Assembly: GCF_003605645.1 (NCBI RefSeq)
Contig: NZ_QVMU01000006.1
Location: forward strand, 1 to 62,268
Direction of reading: 5' to 3'
Length of the DNA: 62,268 nucleotides
From: Vibrio sinensis
Lineage (GTDB): Bacteria > Pseudomonadota > Gammaproteobacteria > Enterobacterales > Vibrionaceae
Below the pieces are notes generated by a model that did not search any database, was not told the origin of the DNA, and was given only the letters and a program-made list of their open reading frames with translations. Positions 16,865-27,757 of this stretch are shown here, in pieces; within the stretch, counting starts at the first letter, position 1, and each line of letters opens with the position of its first letter. Made by a program: the position numbers and the translations under genes.

Positions 16865-18799
16865 ATGAGTATTTTCGACCATTTCCAAGCACGCTATGAA
16901 GCTGCCAAGGACGAAGAGATATCTTTACAAGATTTCTTATCACTATGTAGGGATGATAAAAGTGCCTATGCAAATGCCGCAGAGCGTCTATTGATGGCTA
17001 TCGGTGAACCTGAGGTGATCGATACAGCTCAAGATCCACATCTCAGTCGAATTTTTTCTAATCGTGTTATTTCACGCTACGACACGTTTAAAGATTTTTA
17101 TGGTATGGAAGATGCAATCGAGCAAATTGTTTCTTACCTTAAACACGCCGCTCAAGGGTTGGAAGAACGCAAACAGATTCTGTATTTGCTTGGTCCTGTA
17201 GGTGGTGGTAAATCATCATTGGCGGAAAAACTAAAAGCACTAATGCAGCTCGTTCCGATCTATGTTCTTTCAGCTGATGGTGAACGTAGCCCGGTGAACG
17301 ACCACCCATTTTGCCTATTCGATTTAAGTGAAGATGGTGATCTACTCAAGCAAGAGTATGGTATTGAAAAACGTTACCTGAGATCAATCATGTCTCCATG
17401 GGCAGCAAAACGCCTGCATGACTTTGGTGGTGATATTTCGAAGTTTAAAGTTGTCAAAGTTCGTCCATCGATCCTTGATCAAATTGCGATAGCAAAAACA
17501 GAACCGGGTGATGAAAACAACCAAGATATTTCATCTCTTGTAGGTAAAGTGGACATTCGTATGCTAGAGCACTTCTCGCAAGATGATCCAGATGCCTACA
17601 GCTATTCTGGTGCGTTATGTAAGGCAAACCAAGGGGTTATGGAGTTTGTAGAGATGTTTAAAGCACCGATTAAAGTGCTGCATCCACTGCTTACTGCAAC
17701 TCAAGAGGGTAACTATAATGGTACAGAGGGTCTCTCTGCCCTACCATTCGATGGAATGATCCTTGCCCACTCCAATGAATCAGAGTGGCAAACGTTCCGC
17801 AATAACAAAAACAACGAAGCATTTTTAGATCGTGTTTACATCGTTAAAGTGCCTTATTGTTTACGCGTTTCTGAAGAAGTTCGTATTTACCAGAAACTGC
17901 TCGACCATTCTGAGTTGTCTAAAGCGCCTTGCTCGCCAAGTACGCTCGATCTGCTTGCTCAGTTCAGTATTTTGTCTCGCCTAAAAGAGCCAGAAAACAG
18001 CTCTATTTTCTCCAAAATGCGCGTTTATGATGGTGAAACGCTAAAAGATACCGATCCAAAAGCGAAAAGTTATCAAGAATACCGTGATTTCGCTGGCGTT
18101 GATGAGGGCATGTCTGGGCTATCAACACGTTTCTCATTCAAGATCTTATCGCGCGTCTTCAACTTCGACCAAACTGAGGTTGCTGCTAACCCCGTTCACC
18201 TCTTCTATGTGATTGAACAACAGATTGAGCGTGAACAATTCCCACAAGAAACTGCTGAAAAATATTTGGAGTTCTTGAAAGGTTACCTTGTACCTCGTTA
18301 TGTTGAGTTTATTGGTAAAGAAATCCAAACCGCTTATTTAGAGTCTTACTCTGAATATGGACAAAATATCTTTGACCGATATGTCACTTATGCTGATTTT
18401 TGGATTCAAGATCAAGAGTATCGCGATCCAGAAACAGGTCAGTTGTTTGACCGCTCTGCTCTCAATAACGAGTTAGAGAAAATCGAAAAAACTGCGGGAA
18501 TCAGTAATCCTAAGGATTTCCGTAACGAAATCGTTAATTTTGTTCTTCGTGCTCGAGCTAACAATAAGGGACACAATCCGGTTTGGACTAGCTACGAAAA
18601 ACTTCGTACCGTCATTGAGAAGAAAATGTTCTCAAATACGGAAGAGCTTTTACCAGTCATTTCTTTCAATGCGAAAACGTCATCAGAGGATCAAAAGAAA
18701 CACGACGACTTTGTGGCTCGCATGATGGAAAAAGGCTACACCGAAAAACAAGTAAGATTGTTATCTGAGTGGTATTTACGCGTACGTAAATCTTCTTAA
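16865..18799 (+). CDS. yeaG: PrkA-family serine protein kinase YeaG
   Basis: AAA+-fold protein kinase involved in starvation and stress responses; in E. coli it acts with YeaH under nitrogen limitation. The 644 residues are collinear with E. coli YeaG. The N-terminal AAA+ domain has Walker A LLGPVGGGKSSL near residue 105; a C-terminal PrkA kinase-like domain follows. The ATG at 16865 gives MSIFDHFQARYEAAKDEE, matching YeaG; GAGGGG lies about 8 bases upstream. The frame extends 15 codons further to 16820 but without homology. First gene of yeaG-yeaH-ycgB. Confidence 0.95.
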   Translation: MSIFDHFQARYEAAKDEEISLQDFLSLCRDDKSAYANAAERLLMAIGEPEVIDTAQDPHLSRIFSNRVISRYDTFKDFYGMEDAIEQIVSYLKHAAQGLEERKQILYLLGPVGGGKSSLAEKLKALMQLVPIYVLSADGERSPVNDHPFCLFDLSEDGDLLKQEYGIEKRYLRSIMSPWAAKRLHDFGGDISKFKVVKVRPSILDQIAIAKTEPGDENNQDISSLVGKVDIRMLEHFSQDDPDAYSYSGALCKANQGVMEFVEMFKAPIKVLHPLLTATQEGNYNGTEGLSALPFDGMILAHSNESEWQTFRNNKNNEAFLDRVYIVKVPYCLRVSEEVRIYQKLLDHSELSKAPCSPSTLDLLAQFSILSRLKEPENSSIFSKMRVYDGETLKDTDPKAKSYQEYRDFAGVDEGMSGLSTRFSFKILSRVFNFDQTEVAANPVHLFYVIEQQIEREQFPQETAEKYLEFLKGYLVPRYVEFIGKEIQTAYLESYSEYGQNIFDRYVTYADFWIQDQEYRDPETGQLFDRSALNNELEKIEKTAGISNPKDFRNEIVNFVLRARANNKGHNPVWTSYEKLRTVIEKKMFSNTEELLPVISFNAKTSSEDQKKHDDFVARMMEKGYTEKQVRLLSEWYLRVRKSS

Positions 18800-18826
18800 G
18801 TAGCAGTTATTACACCCATGAGGTGA

Positions 18827-18851
18827 CCATCAGCTGCAGTGCAGCTGATGG
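18827..18851. repeat. 25-base perfect palindrome between yeaG and yeaH
   Basis: Arms of 12 bp (CCATCAGCTGCA at 18827-18838 and its exact complement at 18840-18851) around one central base. No T run follows, so it is not a plain terminator. In the mRNA it would form a GC-rich hairpin 34 bases before yeaH; in DNA it could be an operator. Confidence 0.75.
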
Positions 18852-18885
18852 ACGATTGGATGCGATTGGCACTAAGGGGTGATTC

Positions 18886-20157
18886 ATGGCGCAATTTATC
18901 GATAGACGACTCAATGGTAAGAATAAAAGTGCGGTTAACCGTCAGCGCTTTATTCGTCGCCATAAAGAACAAATTAAAGATTCGGTAGCGGATGCCGTTA
19001 ATCGTCGTTCTATCACGAATACCGAATCAGGTGAAGATGTATCAATTCCACATAAAGACATCAAAGAACCTATTTTCCATCAAGGTAAAGGGGGCGTAAA
19101 AGAACGCGTTCACCCTGGTAACGACCAATTTATCACCGGTGACAAAATTGAACGTCCGAAAGGTGGCGGCTCGGGAAGTGGCTCAGGAGAGGGGCAAGCC
19201 AGTCCTGATGGAGAGGGGCAAGATGACTTTGTATTCCAAATTTCAAAAGACGAATATTTGGATATCTTATTCGAAGATCTCGCTTTACCAAACTTGGATA
19301 AAAACCAAGTACAGAAAATAACCGAGTGGAAGACCCATCGTTCTGGTTATCAAACGGCAGGCGTACCGGCCAACATTGCCATTGTTAAATCTCTCCAACA
19401 ATCCCTTGCTCGCCGCACCGCAATGACGGCTGGTAAGCGACGCATGATGCGCGAACTTGAAGAGGAATTAACCCGAATTAAAAATCAAGAACCCGCGTTA
19501 TTGCTTGAGGAAAATCGACTCAAAGACGAGATAGCTTCTTTGCGTCAGAAAATAGACCGAGTACCGTTTATCGACACTTTTGATCTACGATTCAAAAATT
19601 ACGAAAGACGTCCAATTCCATCAAGCCAAGCCGTGATGTTCTGTTTAATGGATGTTTCCGGGTCAATGGATCAAGCAACAAAAGATATCGCTAAGCGTTT
19701 TTACGTGTTGTTGTACTTATTCTTAACGCGAACCTATGAGAACGTTGAAGTGGTATTTATTCGCCACCATACCCAAGCGAAAGAAGTGGATGAGCATGAG
19801 TTCTTCTACTCCCAAGAAACTGGGGGCACGATTGTTTCAAGTGCACTAAAACTGATGAAAGATATCATCGCAGATCGCTATCCGATTGCCGAATGGAATA
19901 TCTATGCTGCGCAAGCTTCCGATGGCGATAACTGGGCTGATGACTCACCACGATGTAAAGAGCTGCTCGCTAAAAATCTGCTGCCAAGCTGCCAATATTA
20001 TTCCTATATCGAGATTACTCGTCGTTCACATCAAACCCTTTGGCACGAGTATGAAAAGTTAGGGAATGAAAACGGTAACTTTGCTATGAAAAACATCCGC
20101 ACTGTTGAGGATATTTTCCCAGTATTTAGGGAGTTATTTAGCAAGGAACACGCTTAG
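18886..20157 (+). CDS. yeaH: YeaH/YhbH family protein (DUF444, vWA-like)
   Basis: Soluble protein with a von Willebrand A-like fold, partner of the YeaG kinase. The 423 residues match YeaH (427). The first 130 residues are basic and glycine-rich ([12 protein letters not shown] near residue 98), a coiled-coil-like stretch follows ([25 protein letters not shown]), and the metal-site-like motif [11 protein letters not shown] (DxSxS) lies near residue 250. AAGGGGTGATTC precedes the ATG. Function in E. coli is linked to survival of nutrient stress; the mechanism is not settled. Confidence 0.95.
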   Translation: MAQFIDRRLNGKNKSAVNRQRFIRRHKEQIKDSVADAVNRRSITNTESGEDVSIPHKDIKEPIFHQGKGGVKERVHPGNDQFITGDKIERPKGGGSGSGSGEGQASPDGEGQDDFVFQISKDEYLDILFEDLALPNLDKNQVQKITEWKTHRSGYQTAGVPANIAIVKSLQQSLARRTAMTAGKRRMMRELEEELTRIKNQEPALLLEENRLKDEIASLRQKIDRVPFIDTFDLRFKNYERRPIPSSQAVMFCLMDVSGSMDQATKDIAKRFYVLLYLFLTRTYENVEVVFIRHHTQAKEVDEHEFFYSQETGGTIVSSALKLMKDIIADRYPIAEWNIYAAQASDGDNWADDSPRCKELLAKNLLPSCQYYSYIEITRRSHQTLWHEYEKLGNENGNFAMKNIRTVEDIFPVFRELFSKEHA

Positions 20158-20166
20158 GGAGGCCGC

Positions 20167-21702
20167 ATGACAACGACAACAAAAAAAGCGACGCGAGAAA
20201 GATTATCTGACGGTCCTGATTGGACGTTCAACCTGCTAGAGCAATACCATGTGGAAATAAAGCGTGTCGCTGAACATTATCGTTTAGATACGTATCCTAA
20301 TCAGATTGAAGTGATTACTTCTGAACAGATGATGGATGCTTATTCCAGTATTGGTATGCCAATAAACTACAACCACTGGTCCTTTGGTAAAAAGTTTATT
20401 CAAACGGAACAAGGCTATAAGCATGGCCAGATGGGACTTGCCTATGAGATTGTGATTAACTCTGACCCTTGTATCGCCTACCTTATGGAAGAGAATACCG
20501 TCACGATGCAAGCACTTGTTATGGCCCATGCTTGTTATGGTCACAATTCCTTTTTCAAGGGTAACTATCTTTTTCAAACATGGACCGATGCGGGTTCGAT
20601 TATTGATTATCTATTATTTGCTAAGCATTACATTACTGAATGCGAACAAAAGTATGGTGTTAAAGAAGTCGAAGAATTACTCGATTCTTGCCACGCTCTG
20701 ATGAATTTCGGTGTTGATCGTTATAAGCGACCAGAAAAAATTTCAATTGCTGAAGAGAAATCTCGTCAAGAGGAGCGTGAAACGTATCTTCAATCCCAAG
20801 TGAATGATTTATGGCGCACTGTCCCTAAATCTCACAGTGTTGAAGAAGATGTTAAAGTACGTTTTCCAAGTGAACCACAAGAAAATATTCTTTATTTTAT
20901 TGAAAAACATGCACCACTTTTAGAACCATGGCAACGTGAAACTGTACGTATTGTGCGTAAAGTAAGCCAATATTTTTACCCACAGAAACAAACACAAGTC
21001 ATGAATGAAGGCTGGGCGACATTCTGGCACTACACTATTTTGAATCATCTTTATGATGAGGGGATTGTATCAGACCGATTTATTCTTGAGTTCTTACACA
21101 GCCATACCAGTGTGGTTGCGCAACCCTCATACAACAGCCCCTACTTTAGCGGTATTAACCCTTATGCTTTAGGCTTTGCTATGTTTCGCGATATTAGACG
21201 TATTTGTGAAGAGCCTACCGATGAAGATAAAGAGTGGTTCCCAGAACTCGCTGGTAGCGACTGGCTCGACGCAGTTCATTTCGCGATGAAAAACTTCAAA
21301 GATGAGAGTTTCATTAGTCAGTATTTGTCACCAAAACTCATACGCGATTTTAAGCTATTTTCGATTGTCGATGATGATAGAAAGAACTATATAGAAATCA
21401 GTGCTATTCACGACGAGATGGGTTATCGAGCAATCAGAGAAAAACTCGCAGCCCAGTACAACTTGAGTAATCTTGAACCGAACATTCAAGTCTTCAATGT
21501 TGATGTCCGAGGCGATCGCTCGTTGACGCTTGAATATATACCCCACGACCGCATCCCTCTTGATGATGGTTACGATGAGGTAATGAAACATATGTATCGC
21601 CTGTGGGGGTTTGATGTCATCCTTGAAGAGCGACAAGAAAGTGGACGACGTGAAATTCTAACAACGTGTCCAAAACGTAACGACTACAACTCGAGTATCT
21701 AA
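20167..21702 (+). CDS. ycgB: SpoVR family protein YcgB
   Basis: Third gene of the conserved yeaG-yeaH-spoVR block, starting 9 bases after yeaH. The 511 residues match E. coli YcgB. The segments DGPDWTFNLLEQYHVEIKRVAEHYRLDTYPNQIEVI, MNEGWATFWHYTILNHLYDEG (an HExxH-like helix with EGWATFWH) and PYFSGINPYALGF are family hallmarks. GGGAGGCCGC precedes the ATG. In E. coli ycgB lies elsewhere on the chromosome, so its operon linkage here supports a shared function with YeaG-YeaH, probably in stationary-phase stress. Confidence 0.95.
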   Translation: MTTTTKKATRERLSDGPDWTFNLLEQYHVEIKRVAEHYRLDTYPNQIEVITSEQMMDAYSSIGMPINYNHWSFGKKFIQTEQGYKHGQMGLAYEIVINSDPCIAYLMEENTVTMQALVMAHACYGHNSFFKGNYLFQTWTDAGSIIDYLLFAKHYITECEQKYGVKEVEELLDSCHALMNFGVDRYKRPEKISIAEEKSRQEERETYLQSQVNDLWRTVPKSHSVEEDVKVRFPSEPQENILYFIEKHAPLLEPWQRETVRIVRKVSQYFYPQKQTQVMNEGWATFWHYTILNHLYDEGIVSDRFILEFLHSHTSVVAQPSYNSPYFSGINPYALGFAMFRDIRRICEEPTDEDKEWFPELAGSDWLDAVHFAMKNFKDESFISQYLSPKLIRDFKLFSIVDDDRKNYIEISAIHDEMGYRAIREKLAAQYNLSNLEPNIQVFNVDVRGDRSLTLEYIPHDRIPLDDGYDEVMKHMYRLWGFDVILEERQESGRREILTTCPKRNDYNSSI

Positions 21703-21745
21703 ATTGCTATTTCCTGTTATATAGAGACCTCTAGATTAAGTCGAT

Positions 21746-21772
21746 AAAAAAGGAGTGCATTCGCACTCCTTT
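21746..21772. terminator. Bidirectional terminator between ycgB and kdsB
   Basis: 10-bp stem AAAGGAGTGC / GCACTCCTTT with an ATTC loop, A run on the left, T-rich on the right; the two operons converge here. Confidence 0.85.
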
Positions 21773-21792
21773 CTATTTTGAGTATCACTCGA

Positions 21793-22551
21793 TTAACCTT
21801 GAGATTTCGCTACAATTGCTCGCACAATTTCTAAATCTTCGGGTGTATCAACGCCAGCTGCTGGCGCTTCTTTTGCTACTTCAACATGGATTTTTTCACC
21901 ATACCAAAGCACACGAAGCTGTTCCAAACATTCAATATGCTCTAAAGCCGTCGGTTCCCAATTAATATAAGTATTAATGAAGCCAGCTCGATAAGCATAA
22001 ATACCAATATGCCTTAATAGTGGCTGCGCAATCACTTTGCCATTTGCGGCGAAATTATCGCGATCCCAAGGGATACTCGCGCGACTAAAGTACATCGCAT
22101 AGCCGTCTTTATCCGTAACGACTTTCACCGCATTAGGATTAAATACATCGCTTTCTTCATCGATCTCAACCGCTAATGTCGCCATCGGCGCTTGGCTAGC
22201 GGCCAGGTTATCTGCAACTTGAGAAATAATTGCTGGCGGAATCAGAGGTTCATCACCCTGAACATTGACGATAATATGATCATCAGCAATGCCTAGTAAT
22301 TTCACCACTTCAGCTAATCGCTCTGTTCCTGATTCATGATCAGGTGATGTCATGCAAACAACACCGCCAAACGCTTTCACTGCTGCTTCAACTCTTGCAT
22401 CATCAGTGGCAATAACCACATTCTCAGCACCCGACTGAAGAGCTTGCTCATAAACCCACTGAATCATTGGTTTGCCGCCGATATCAGCCAGAGGTTTACC
22501 TGGAAGTCGAGTCGATTGGTAACGAGCAGGAATGACTACCGTATAAGACAT
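21793..22551 (-). CDS. kdsB: CMP-KDO synthetase (3-deoxy-manno-octulosonate cytidylyltransferase)
   Basis: Cytoplasmic enzyme that activates KDO with CTP for the LPS inner core. The 252 residues show the nucleotidyltransferase signature [14 protein letters not shown] at the N-terminus, then [11 protein letters not shown] near residue 99 and [12 protein letters not shown] near residue 155. The start codon overlaps the stop of ycaR (TAATG), so the two are translationally coupled. Last gene of comEC-msbA-lpxK-ycaR-kdsB. Confidence 0.97.
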   Translation of the reverse strand: MSYTVVIPARYQSTRLPGKPLADIGGKPMIQWVYEQALQSGAENVVIATDDARVEAAVKAFGGVVCMTSPDHESGTERLAEVVKLLGIADDHIIVNVQGDEPLIPPAIISQVADNLAASQAPMATLAVEIDEESDVFNPNAVKVVTDKDGYAMYFSRASIPWDRDNFAANGKVIAQPLLRHIGIYAYRAGFINTYINWEPTALEHIECLEQLRVLWYGEKIHVEVAKEAPAAGVDTPEDLEIVRAIVAKSQG

Positions 22552-22730
22552 TATCGCCCCTCATCCATGCTCATTTGGCGAGCTTCAGGCTCTAATAAAA
22601 CAGGGATGCCTTCCTTAATTGGGTACGCCAAGCGATCTAGCTTACAGATCAATTCTTGTTTGTCTTTATCGTAAGTCAGCTTACCTTTACATACTGGGCA
22701 CGCGACGATTTCAAGCAGACGATGATCCAT
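22551..22730 (-). CDS. ycaR: Trm112/YcaR family small protein
   Basis: A 59-residue protein ([18 protein letters not shown] at the start) with the Trm112-like zinc-ribbon remnant: a CPVC knuckle (Cys11, Cys14) and one further Cys (LICKLD) where the second pair would be, followed by [13 protein letters not shown], the family hallmark. It is too short for most gene finders. It overlaps the last 20 bases of lpxK and its stop overlaps the kdsB start. The lpxK-ycaR-kdsB order is the same in E. coli. The exact role of bacterial YcaR is not established; related Trm112 proteins activate methyltransferases. Confidence 0.93.
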   Translation of the reverse strand: MDHRLLEIVACPVCKGKLTYDKDKQELICKLDRLAYPIKEGIPVLLEPEARQMSMDEGR

Positions 22731-23718
22731 ATTGTTCCTTAACCTCGTTTATTCTATTAAGTACACGTGATTCAGCTTCACTATTAAAACAAGCTGATAC
22801 TGGTAGATACCACCAATTATCACGAGCAAATTGAGCGCATTTTACCGCGTCTTTTTCTGTCATAATTAGATGATGCCCTTGCTGTGCAAGTGCTTCTAAT
22901 TGTGATGGTTCAAAATCTTGGTGATCCGCAAAACCTTGCGTACAAACCACTTGAGCAGCAAGTTGCTCAAGAGTAGCAAAAAAGCGTGGCGGATGCCCTA
23001 TTCCAGCGATAGCGACTAAATTTGATAACGCAGTCACAGGTTTTTTTTCGCCAGTCACCAGATTTACCGCTAAATCCGGCTCTAATTTCATACCTATTTC
23101 ACCCGCATGAGCCTGCCCACCATTGGTGATAATAAAGTCAACGCTGCTTAAGCGATCAACTTGCTCTCGCAAAGGGCCAAGCGGAATTAACTGTTGATTG
23201 CCAAAACGGCGCTGGCCATCCACAACTACAATCTCGATGTCTCGTTCCAGTGCATAGTGCTGTAAACCATCATCAGTGATAATGATATCAACGCCTTGCT
23301 CAAGAAGAGCTTTCACCGCTTGAGAACGAACGGGGTCGACAGCGACAGCCGCGCCTGTGCGTTGATGAATCAACTTTGGTTCATCACCACAATGAGCGGT
23401 AGGCGTATCTTGAACAACAACAAGAGGATAACTGGGCGCTTTAGCGCCATAGCCACGAGACACAACCCCTGGCTTGTAACCCAATGCTTGGAGTTTTTCC
23501 ACCAGCCAAACCACTACCGGTGTTTTCCCGTTGCCACCAGCCGTAATATTTCCGACTACAACGACAGGGACGGGTGCTCGATATGTGGCTTTTTGACCAT
23601 GTTGATATGCATGACGGCGGCGAGTACTGATCAAACCAAACAAGCGACTTAATGGCCACAGCAGTGGCCATAACAAAAATCGCATCGGATGCTGACCGAA
23701 CCATAATTTTTCAATCAC
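22711..23718 (-). CDS. lpxK: Tetraacyldisaccharide 4'-kinase
   Basis: Membrane-associated kinase that phosphorylates the 4' position of the lipid A precursor. The 335 residues fit. An N-terminal hydrophobic anchor ([16 protein letters not shown]) is followed by the P-loop variant [12 protein letters not shown] near residue 57 and the [12 protein letters not shown] motif near residue 144. It directly follows msbA with 3 bases between them, so lipid A phosphorylation and flipping are encoded together. Confidence 0.96.
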   Translation of the reverse strand: MIEKLWFGQHPMRFLLWPLLWPLSRLFGLISTRRRHAYQHGQKATYRAPVPVVVVGNITAGGNGKTPVVVWLVEKLQALGYKPGVVSRGYGAKAPSYPLVVVQDTPTAHCGDEPKLIHQRTGAAVAVDPVRSQAVKALLEQGVDIIITDDGLQHYALERDIEIVVVDGQRRFGNQQLIPLGPLREQVDRLSSVDFIITNGGQAHAGEIGMKLEPDLAVNLVTGEKKPVTALSNLVAIAGIGHPPRFFATLEQLAAQVVCTQGFADHQDFEPSQLEALAQQGHHLIMTEKDAVKCAQFARDNWWYLPVSACFNSEAESRVLNRINEVKEQYGSSSA

Positions 23719-23721
23719 GGA

Positions 23722-25473
23722 TTAACTACCAAACTGAATTCGATGCAGTTGAGCATAAGCACCATCAGACTTAGTAATCAGTTCTGCGTGACTGCCTCGT
23801 TCGATAATCTCACCCTCATCAACAACCAAAATTTCATCAGCTTTTTCAATAGTCGACAGGCGGTGAGCAATCACCAAGACGGTTTTATCTTTTTGCAACT
23901 CATCTAGTGCCGCTTGAATTGCTTTTTCAGACTCAGTATCTAATGCTGAAGTTGCCTCGTCTAAAATGAGTACAGGAGCGTCACGTAAAAGCGCGCGAGC
24001 AATAGCAATACGTTGGCGCTGACCGCCAGACAAGCTAGTACCATTCTCACCAATGACCGTATCTAATCCCTCAGGCATCTTCTCGATAAAGTCCATAGCA
24101 TGAGCTAGACGCGCTGCGTGCTCAACTTGTTCACGGCTGTATTTATCTTTCGCCGCGTAAGCAATGTTATTGGCAATACTATCGTTAAATAGATGTACGT
24201 TCTGAGATACCAAGGCAAAGTGACTACGCAAATTACTCAAAGTGTAATCACGAATATCATGCTCATCTAACAAAATTGAGCCCTCATTTACATCATAAAA
24301 ACGCGTAAATAAGTTGGCGATAGTACTCTTACCCGAACCAGAACGTCCCACTAGAGCGACCGTTTTTCCTGCCGGAATTGAGAAATTGACGTTCGATAGC
24401 GCTGGTTTTTCTTTGCCATCGTAGCTGAACGTCACGTTATTGACTGTTACGTCGCCTTTAACATGGTCATTTTCATAACGGCCGTTATCTTGTTCAGTAT
24501 CCAAATCCATCAAAGCAAATAAAGTTTGGCTTGCTGCCATACCGCGTTGGAATTCAGACGTCACGTTTGTTAATGCTTTCAAAGGACGCATCAAACCAAA
24601 CATCGCAGAGAAAACGACAGTAAAGGTACCCGGCGTTAATGTTTCACGAATCGAATCAACACTGGCCAAGAAAAGAACGGTAACCAACGCAATAGATGCG
24701 ATTAACTGAATGACAGGGTTCGCAATTGCTTGAGCACCAACCAATTTCATTGATTGACGACGCATTTGGTTGCTGACCTCATCAAATCGATCACTCTCAA
24801 CTTTCTGACCACCGTAACTTAATACGACTTTATGGCCTTTTAGCATCTGCTCAGCGGATGAGGTAACGTGCCCCATTGCTTCTTGCATATTCTTTGAAAT
24901 TTTGCGGAAGCGTTTTGATACAACACCAATACCCCAAGCAACTAAAGGTGCAATAACGAATAGAACTAAAGAGAGCTGCCAGCTATTCCAGAACATCAAG
25001 GTTAGCAAGCCAATAATACTTGCCCCCTCACGCACGATGCTCACCAATGCTCGGCTGGTTGCACCTGCAACTTGCTCAGAATCGTAGGTAATACGAGACA
25101 ACAAGCCACCGGTTGATTCTTTATCAAAGAAAGAAACAGGCATGCTCATAAATTGGCTAAAAATACCGCGACGCATCAACATGACGACGTTGCCAGATAC
25201 CCAACTTAAACAGTAAGTCGAAACAAAGCCACTTAGACCACGTACGATCATCATTCCGAAAATAATAAGCGGAAGAATTCTTAAGAAGTCAGATTCTGTA
25301 TTACCAAAGCCTTCATCAAGAAGTGGCTTAAGCAATGAGACCATATAAGTGTCGGCAATCGCGTTTACAATCAACGCAACAACAGCAACCGCAAGACCGG
25401 TTTTGTATAGGCGAATATAAGCCCATAATCGCTGGAAAGTTTGCCAAGTAGTTTCATCTTGATTGAGAGACAT
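23722..25473 (-). CDS. msbA: Lipid A/LPS core flippase MsbA
   Basis: Homodimeric ABC exporter that flips the lipid A-core molecule across the inner membrane. Six membrane helices fill residues 1-320, followed by an ATPase domain with Walker [10 protein letters not shown] near residue 378, signature SLSGGQRQR, Walker [13 protein letters not shown] and the switch His (VIAHRLST). The 583 residues match E. coli MsbA (582). Upstream is comEC, downstream lpxK; both are read in the same direction. Confidence 0.97.
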   Translation of the reverse strand: MSLNQDETTWQTFQRLWAYIRLYKTGLAVAVVALIVNAIADTYMVSLLKPLLDEGFGNTESDFLRILPLIIFGMMIVRGLSGFVSTYCLSWVSGNVVMLMRRGIFSQFMSMPVSFFDKESTGGLLSRITYDSEQVAGATSRALVSIVREGASIIGLLTLMFWNSWQLSLVLFVIAPLVAWGIGVVSKRFRKISKNMQEAMGHVTSSAEQMLKGHKVVLSYGGQKVESDRFDEVSNQMRRQSMKLVGAQAIANPVIQLIASIALVTVLFLASVDSIRETLTPGTFTVVFSAMFGLMRPLKALTNVTSEFQRGMAASQTLFALMDLDTEQDNGRYENDHVKGDVTVNNVTFSYDGKEKPALSNVNFSIPAGKTVALVGRSGSGKSTIANLFTRFYDVNEGSILLDEHDIRDYTLSNLRSHFALVSQNVHLFNDSIANNIAYAAKDKYSREQVEHAARLAHAMDFIEKMPEGLDTVIGENGTSLSGGQRQRIAIARALLRDAPVLILDEATSALDTESEKAIQAALDELQKDKTVLVIAHRLSTIEKADEILVVDEGEIIERGSHAELITKSDGAYAQLHRIQFGS

Positions 25474-25505
25474 AGAAATGCTTAATTTTTCTTAAAATAT
25501 AAGGA

Positions 25506-27749
25506 CTATTCTAACTCCTTACGTAGCATCTGCCTATACCAAGAGCCGCCTTTCAACTGCCGCATTGTCACCACTTCGACCCGTTTAGGATAAAAAGAGA
25601 GGTTTATTTGACCACTAGTCCCGGTCTCTAGCCATTGAATCGCTTTCGCTTGATAACGTTCAACAACCTGTGGGTTAGGTAAAGCCCAACGCCCTGCGTA
25701 AGCCGTAGATGCAATCGCAAGCTTCGGCGACACAGCGTCAATAAATTCAGGCAGCGACGATGTTCGGCTTCCATGATGGGGAACCAAAAGAAAATCACTG
25801 TCTAATAACTCGGGTTTCCTTAGTAACATCCATTCAGCGACACTATCTATATCTCCGCTTAAAAATACTGAAACATCAGATTGGCGATGAGTTAAACGTA
25901 AAACACACGAGTGTGGATTGTAAGCCCTCTGAACTTGTTTCGGAGGCCAAAGCGCCTGCACGTCTATCTCGTTCCATTGCCATTGCTGCCCAGCGATACA
26001 GGGCGAGTCTCCAATATCTAATTGACTGGTGATGATTTGGTTTGGCTGCCAAAGCGTTGCTAGCGCCTGCCTACCTCCGGCATGATCGTTATCGGTATGA
26101 CTTAGCACTAAGGCATCCAATGTATGGATACCTTTCCAACGAAGCCAAGGCATGATGACCTCCTCTGCCATGCTAGAGTTCCCCCAAGCACTACCCGTGT
26201 CATATACCCATGCTTGTTGGTCTTGAGCGACCACCACGGATAACCCATGCCCCACATCCATCACAGACACTGACCACAGTGGTTTTATCTCTCGAAACAA
26301 AACCATCGAGACACACAGCAATAAGCCAATACCTTTAGCGTAACGATTCAAAAATGGGGCAAATAACAAACATACACAGAGCAGAACTAAAACCTGCTCA
26401 GCAATTTTTGAAAGAGCAAACCAACTCGACTGTGCATAGGGAATTAACCACATGACTAAGGACAAACAGACATCAGCCCCATACCAAAGCCACCATGACG
26501 AAGCCGGAAGTACCCATTCAACCATCAGAGATAGAAATACCAAAGGGACAATAACGAGGCTAAACCAGGGGATAAAAACTAAGTTAAACAAACTACTACT
26601 TAAGCTAACACCGTGAAACATTAATGCCGTAATAGGCGTCATCAATAGCAGCATAAAAAACTGTAAGAAAACCAGAGAACGCCAAAATGTATAGGTGGTG
26701 ACTTGGCTTGAAACCGCAATAAATACAATCGCAACCGCAATGATAGATAACCAAAAACTCATCGAAGCCGCAGCGAATGGTTGCCAAAGTAGCAGTAGGG
26801 CCACCGTCACTAGCCATTTAAACGCTAAAGAAAAACGCCGCCCAACAACAAACAACAAGATGAACAAGCACACCATAATGAGTGCTCGTTGCGTAGGGAC
26901 GCTAAAACCGGCGAGGTAGGCATAACCGAAAGCAAATAGACCGCCAAAAATTGCAGGAAAGAAAGTGGCCTTGGGGTAAACATAACAAACGACAAAACCC
27001 ACCGCCCAGCCGACAAGAAAAACGATGCCGACATGTAAACCTGAAATCGCAATCAAGTGACTTAATCCACTCGATTGCAATTGCTTCCACTGAAATTTTG
27101 GAATACCACCTCTATCGCCAAACGCCAACGCAAGTAACAAGCCTTGGTTGGTAAAACTATCTAATTGTGTTTTAACTTGGTTATATAGCTGCTGTCGCAA
27201 AGAGTAGTGGCTAACAACATAAAAACTATGTTTCGTTTGGACGCGCCCTTTCGCAACAACTCCCATAGCCAACGCATTTTTTTCGCTGTCATAGCCAACT
27301 CGATTAAGCCGTCCGCTTTTGGGTTTCAACGTTATTTTTGCTGATATCTGATCACCTATTTGCAATGGAAGTGGCGCAGTCAGGCGTATTTTTGGCAAGT
27401 TGACGCTGTTTAATGTTTGCCCATCAATTGATCTGATCACCACTATGCCCTGAAAGCCATGGCTAATTTGCTTAAAAAGGCTGTTTACCTCTCCAATTAT
27501 GGTAATATTCTGACCTGCTTGAAAGAGCGTTTCTGACTGATGTCTCAGTGCGTTGCCGTTTAGCACTATAATAAAGCAAGCGAACAGCATGCCGCTGAAC
27601 CATCTAAACCTCTTAAGTCGTAAAGATAGACCCAGGAATAACAGGCACGGAACCGTCCAATACCCTGATGGCATAACTGGCCACAAAGGTGCGGTAAAAA
27701 TAAGAATTGAGAACGAAGCCAACGTCCAATAACTTAAGTAGAGAGTCAT
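25506..27749 (-). CDS. comEC: ComEC/Rec2 DNA uptake channel
   Basis: Inner-membrane channel that takes single-stranded DNA into the cytoplasm during natural transformation. The 747 residues contain an N-terminal periplasmic OB-like part, the competence domain with AISGLHVGIVFLVGW near residue 230 and many helices, and a C-terminal metallo-beta-lactamase-like domain with SHTDNDHAGG near residue 540 and VPHHGSRTSS near residue 665. All conserved blocks are intact, so the gene appears functional. It heads the msbA-lpxK-ycaR-kdsB operon, as E. coli ycaI does. It is divergent from the DUF2062 gene with only 8 bases between start codons. Confidence 0.95.
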   Translation of the reverse strand: MTLYLSYWTLASFSILIFTAPLWPVMPSGYWTVPCLLFLGLSLRLKRFRWFSGMLFACFIIVLNGNALRHQSETLFQAGQNITIIGEVNSLFKQISHGFQGIVVIRSIDGQTLNSVNLPKIRLTAPLPLQIGDQISAKITLKPKSGRLNRVGYDSEKNALAMGVVAKGRVQTKHSFYVVSHYSLRQQLYNQVKTQLDSFTNQGLLLALAFGDRGGIPKFQWKQLQSSGLSHLIAISGLHVGIVFLVGWAVGFVVCYVYPKATFFPAIFGGLFAFGYAYLAGFSVPTQRALIMVCLFILLFVVGRRFSLAFKWLVTVALLLLWQPFAAASMSFWLSIIAVAIVFIAVSSQVTTYTFWRSLVFLQFFMLLLMTPITALMFHGVSLSSSLFNLVFIPWFSLVIVPLVFLSLMVEWVLPASSWWLWYGADVCLSLVMWLIPYAQSSWFALSKIAEQVLVLLCVCLLFAPFLNRYAKGIGLLLCVSMVLFREIKPLWSVSVMDVGHGLSVVVAQDQQAWVYDTGSAWGNSSMAEEVIMPWLRWKGIHTLDALVLSHTDNDHAGGRQALATLWQPNQIITSQLDIGDSPCIAGQQWQWNEIDVQALWPPKQVQRAYNPHSCVLRLTHRQSDVSVFLSGDIDSVAEWMLLRKPELLDSDFLLVPHHGSRTSSLPEFIDAVSPKLAIASTAYAGRWALPNPQVVERYQAKAIQWLETGTSGQINLSFYPKRVEVVTMRQLKGGSWYRQMLRKELE

Positions 27750-27757
27750 ATTTCCCT

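Noticed and set aside
22619..22834. 71-codon plus-strand frame across ycaR and the end of lpxK
   Set aside because: It is antisense to two well-supported genes. The real small gene here is ycaR on the minus strand.
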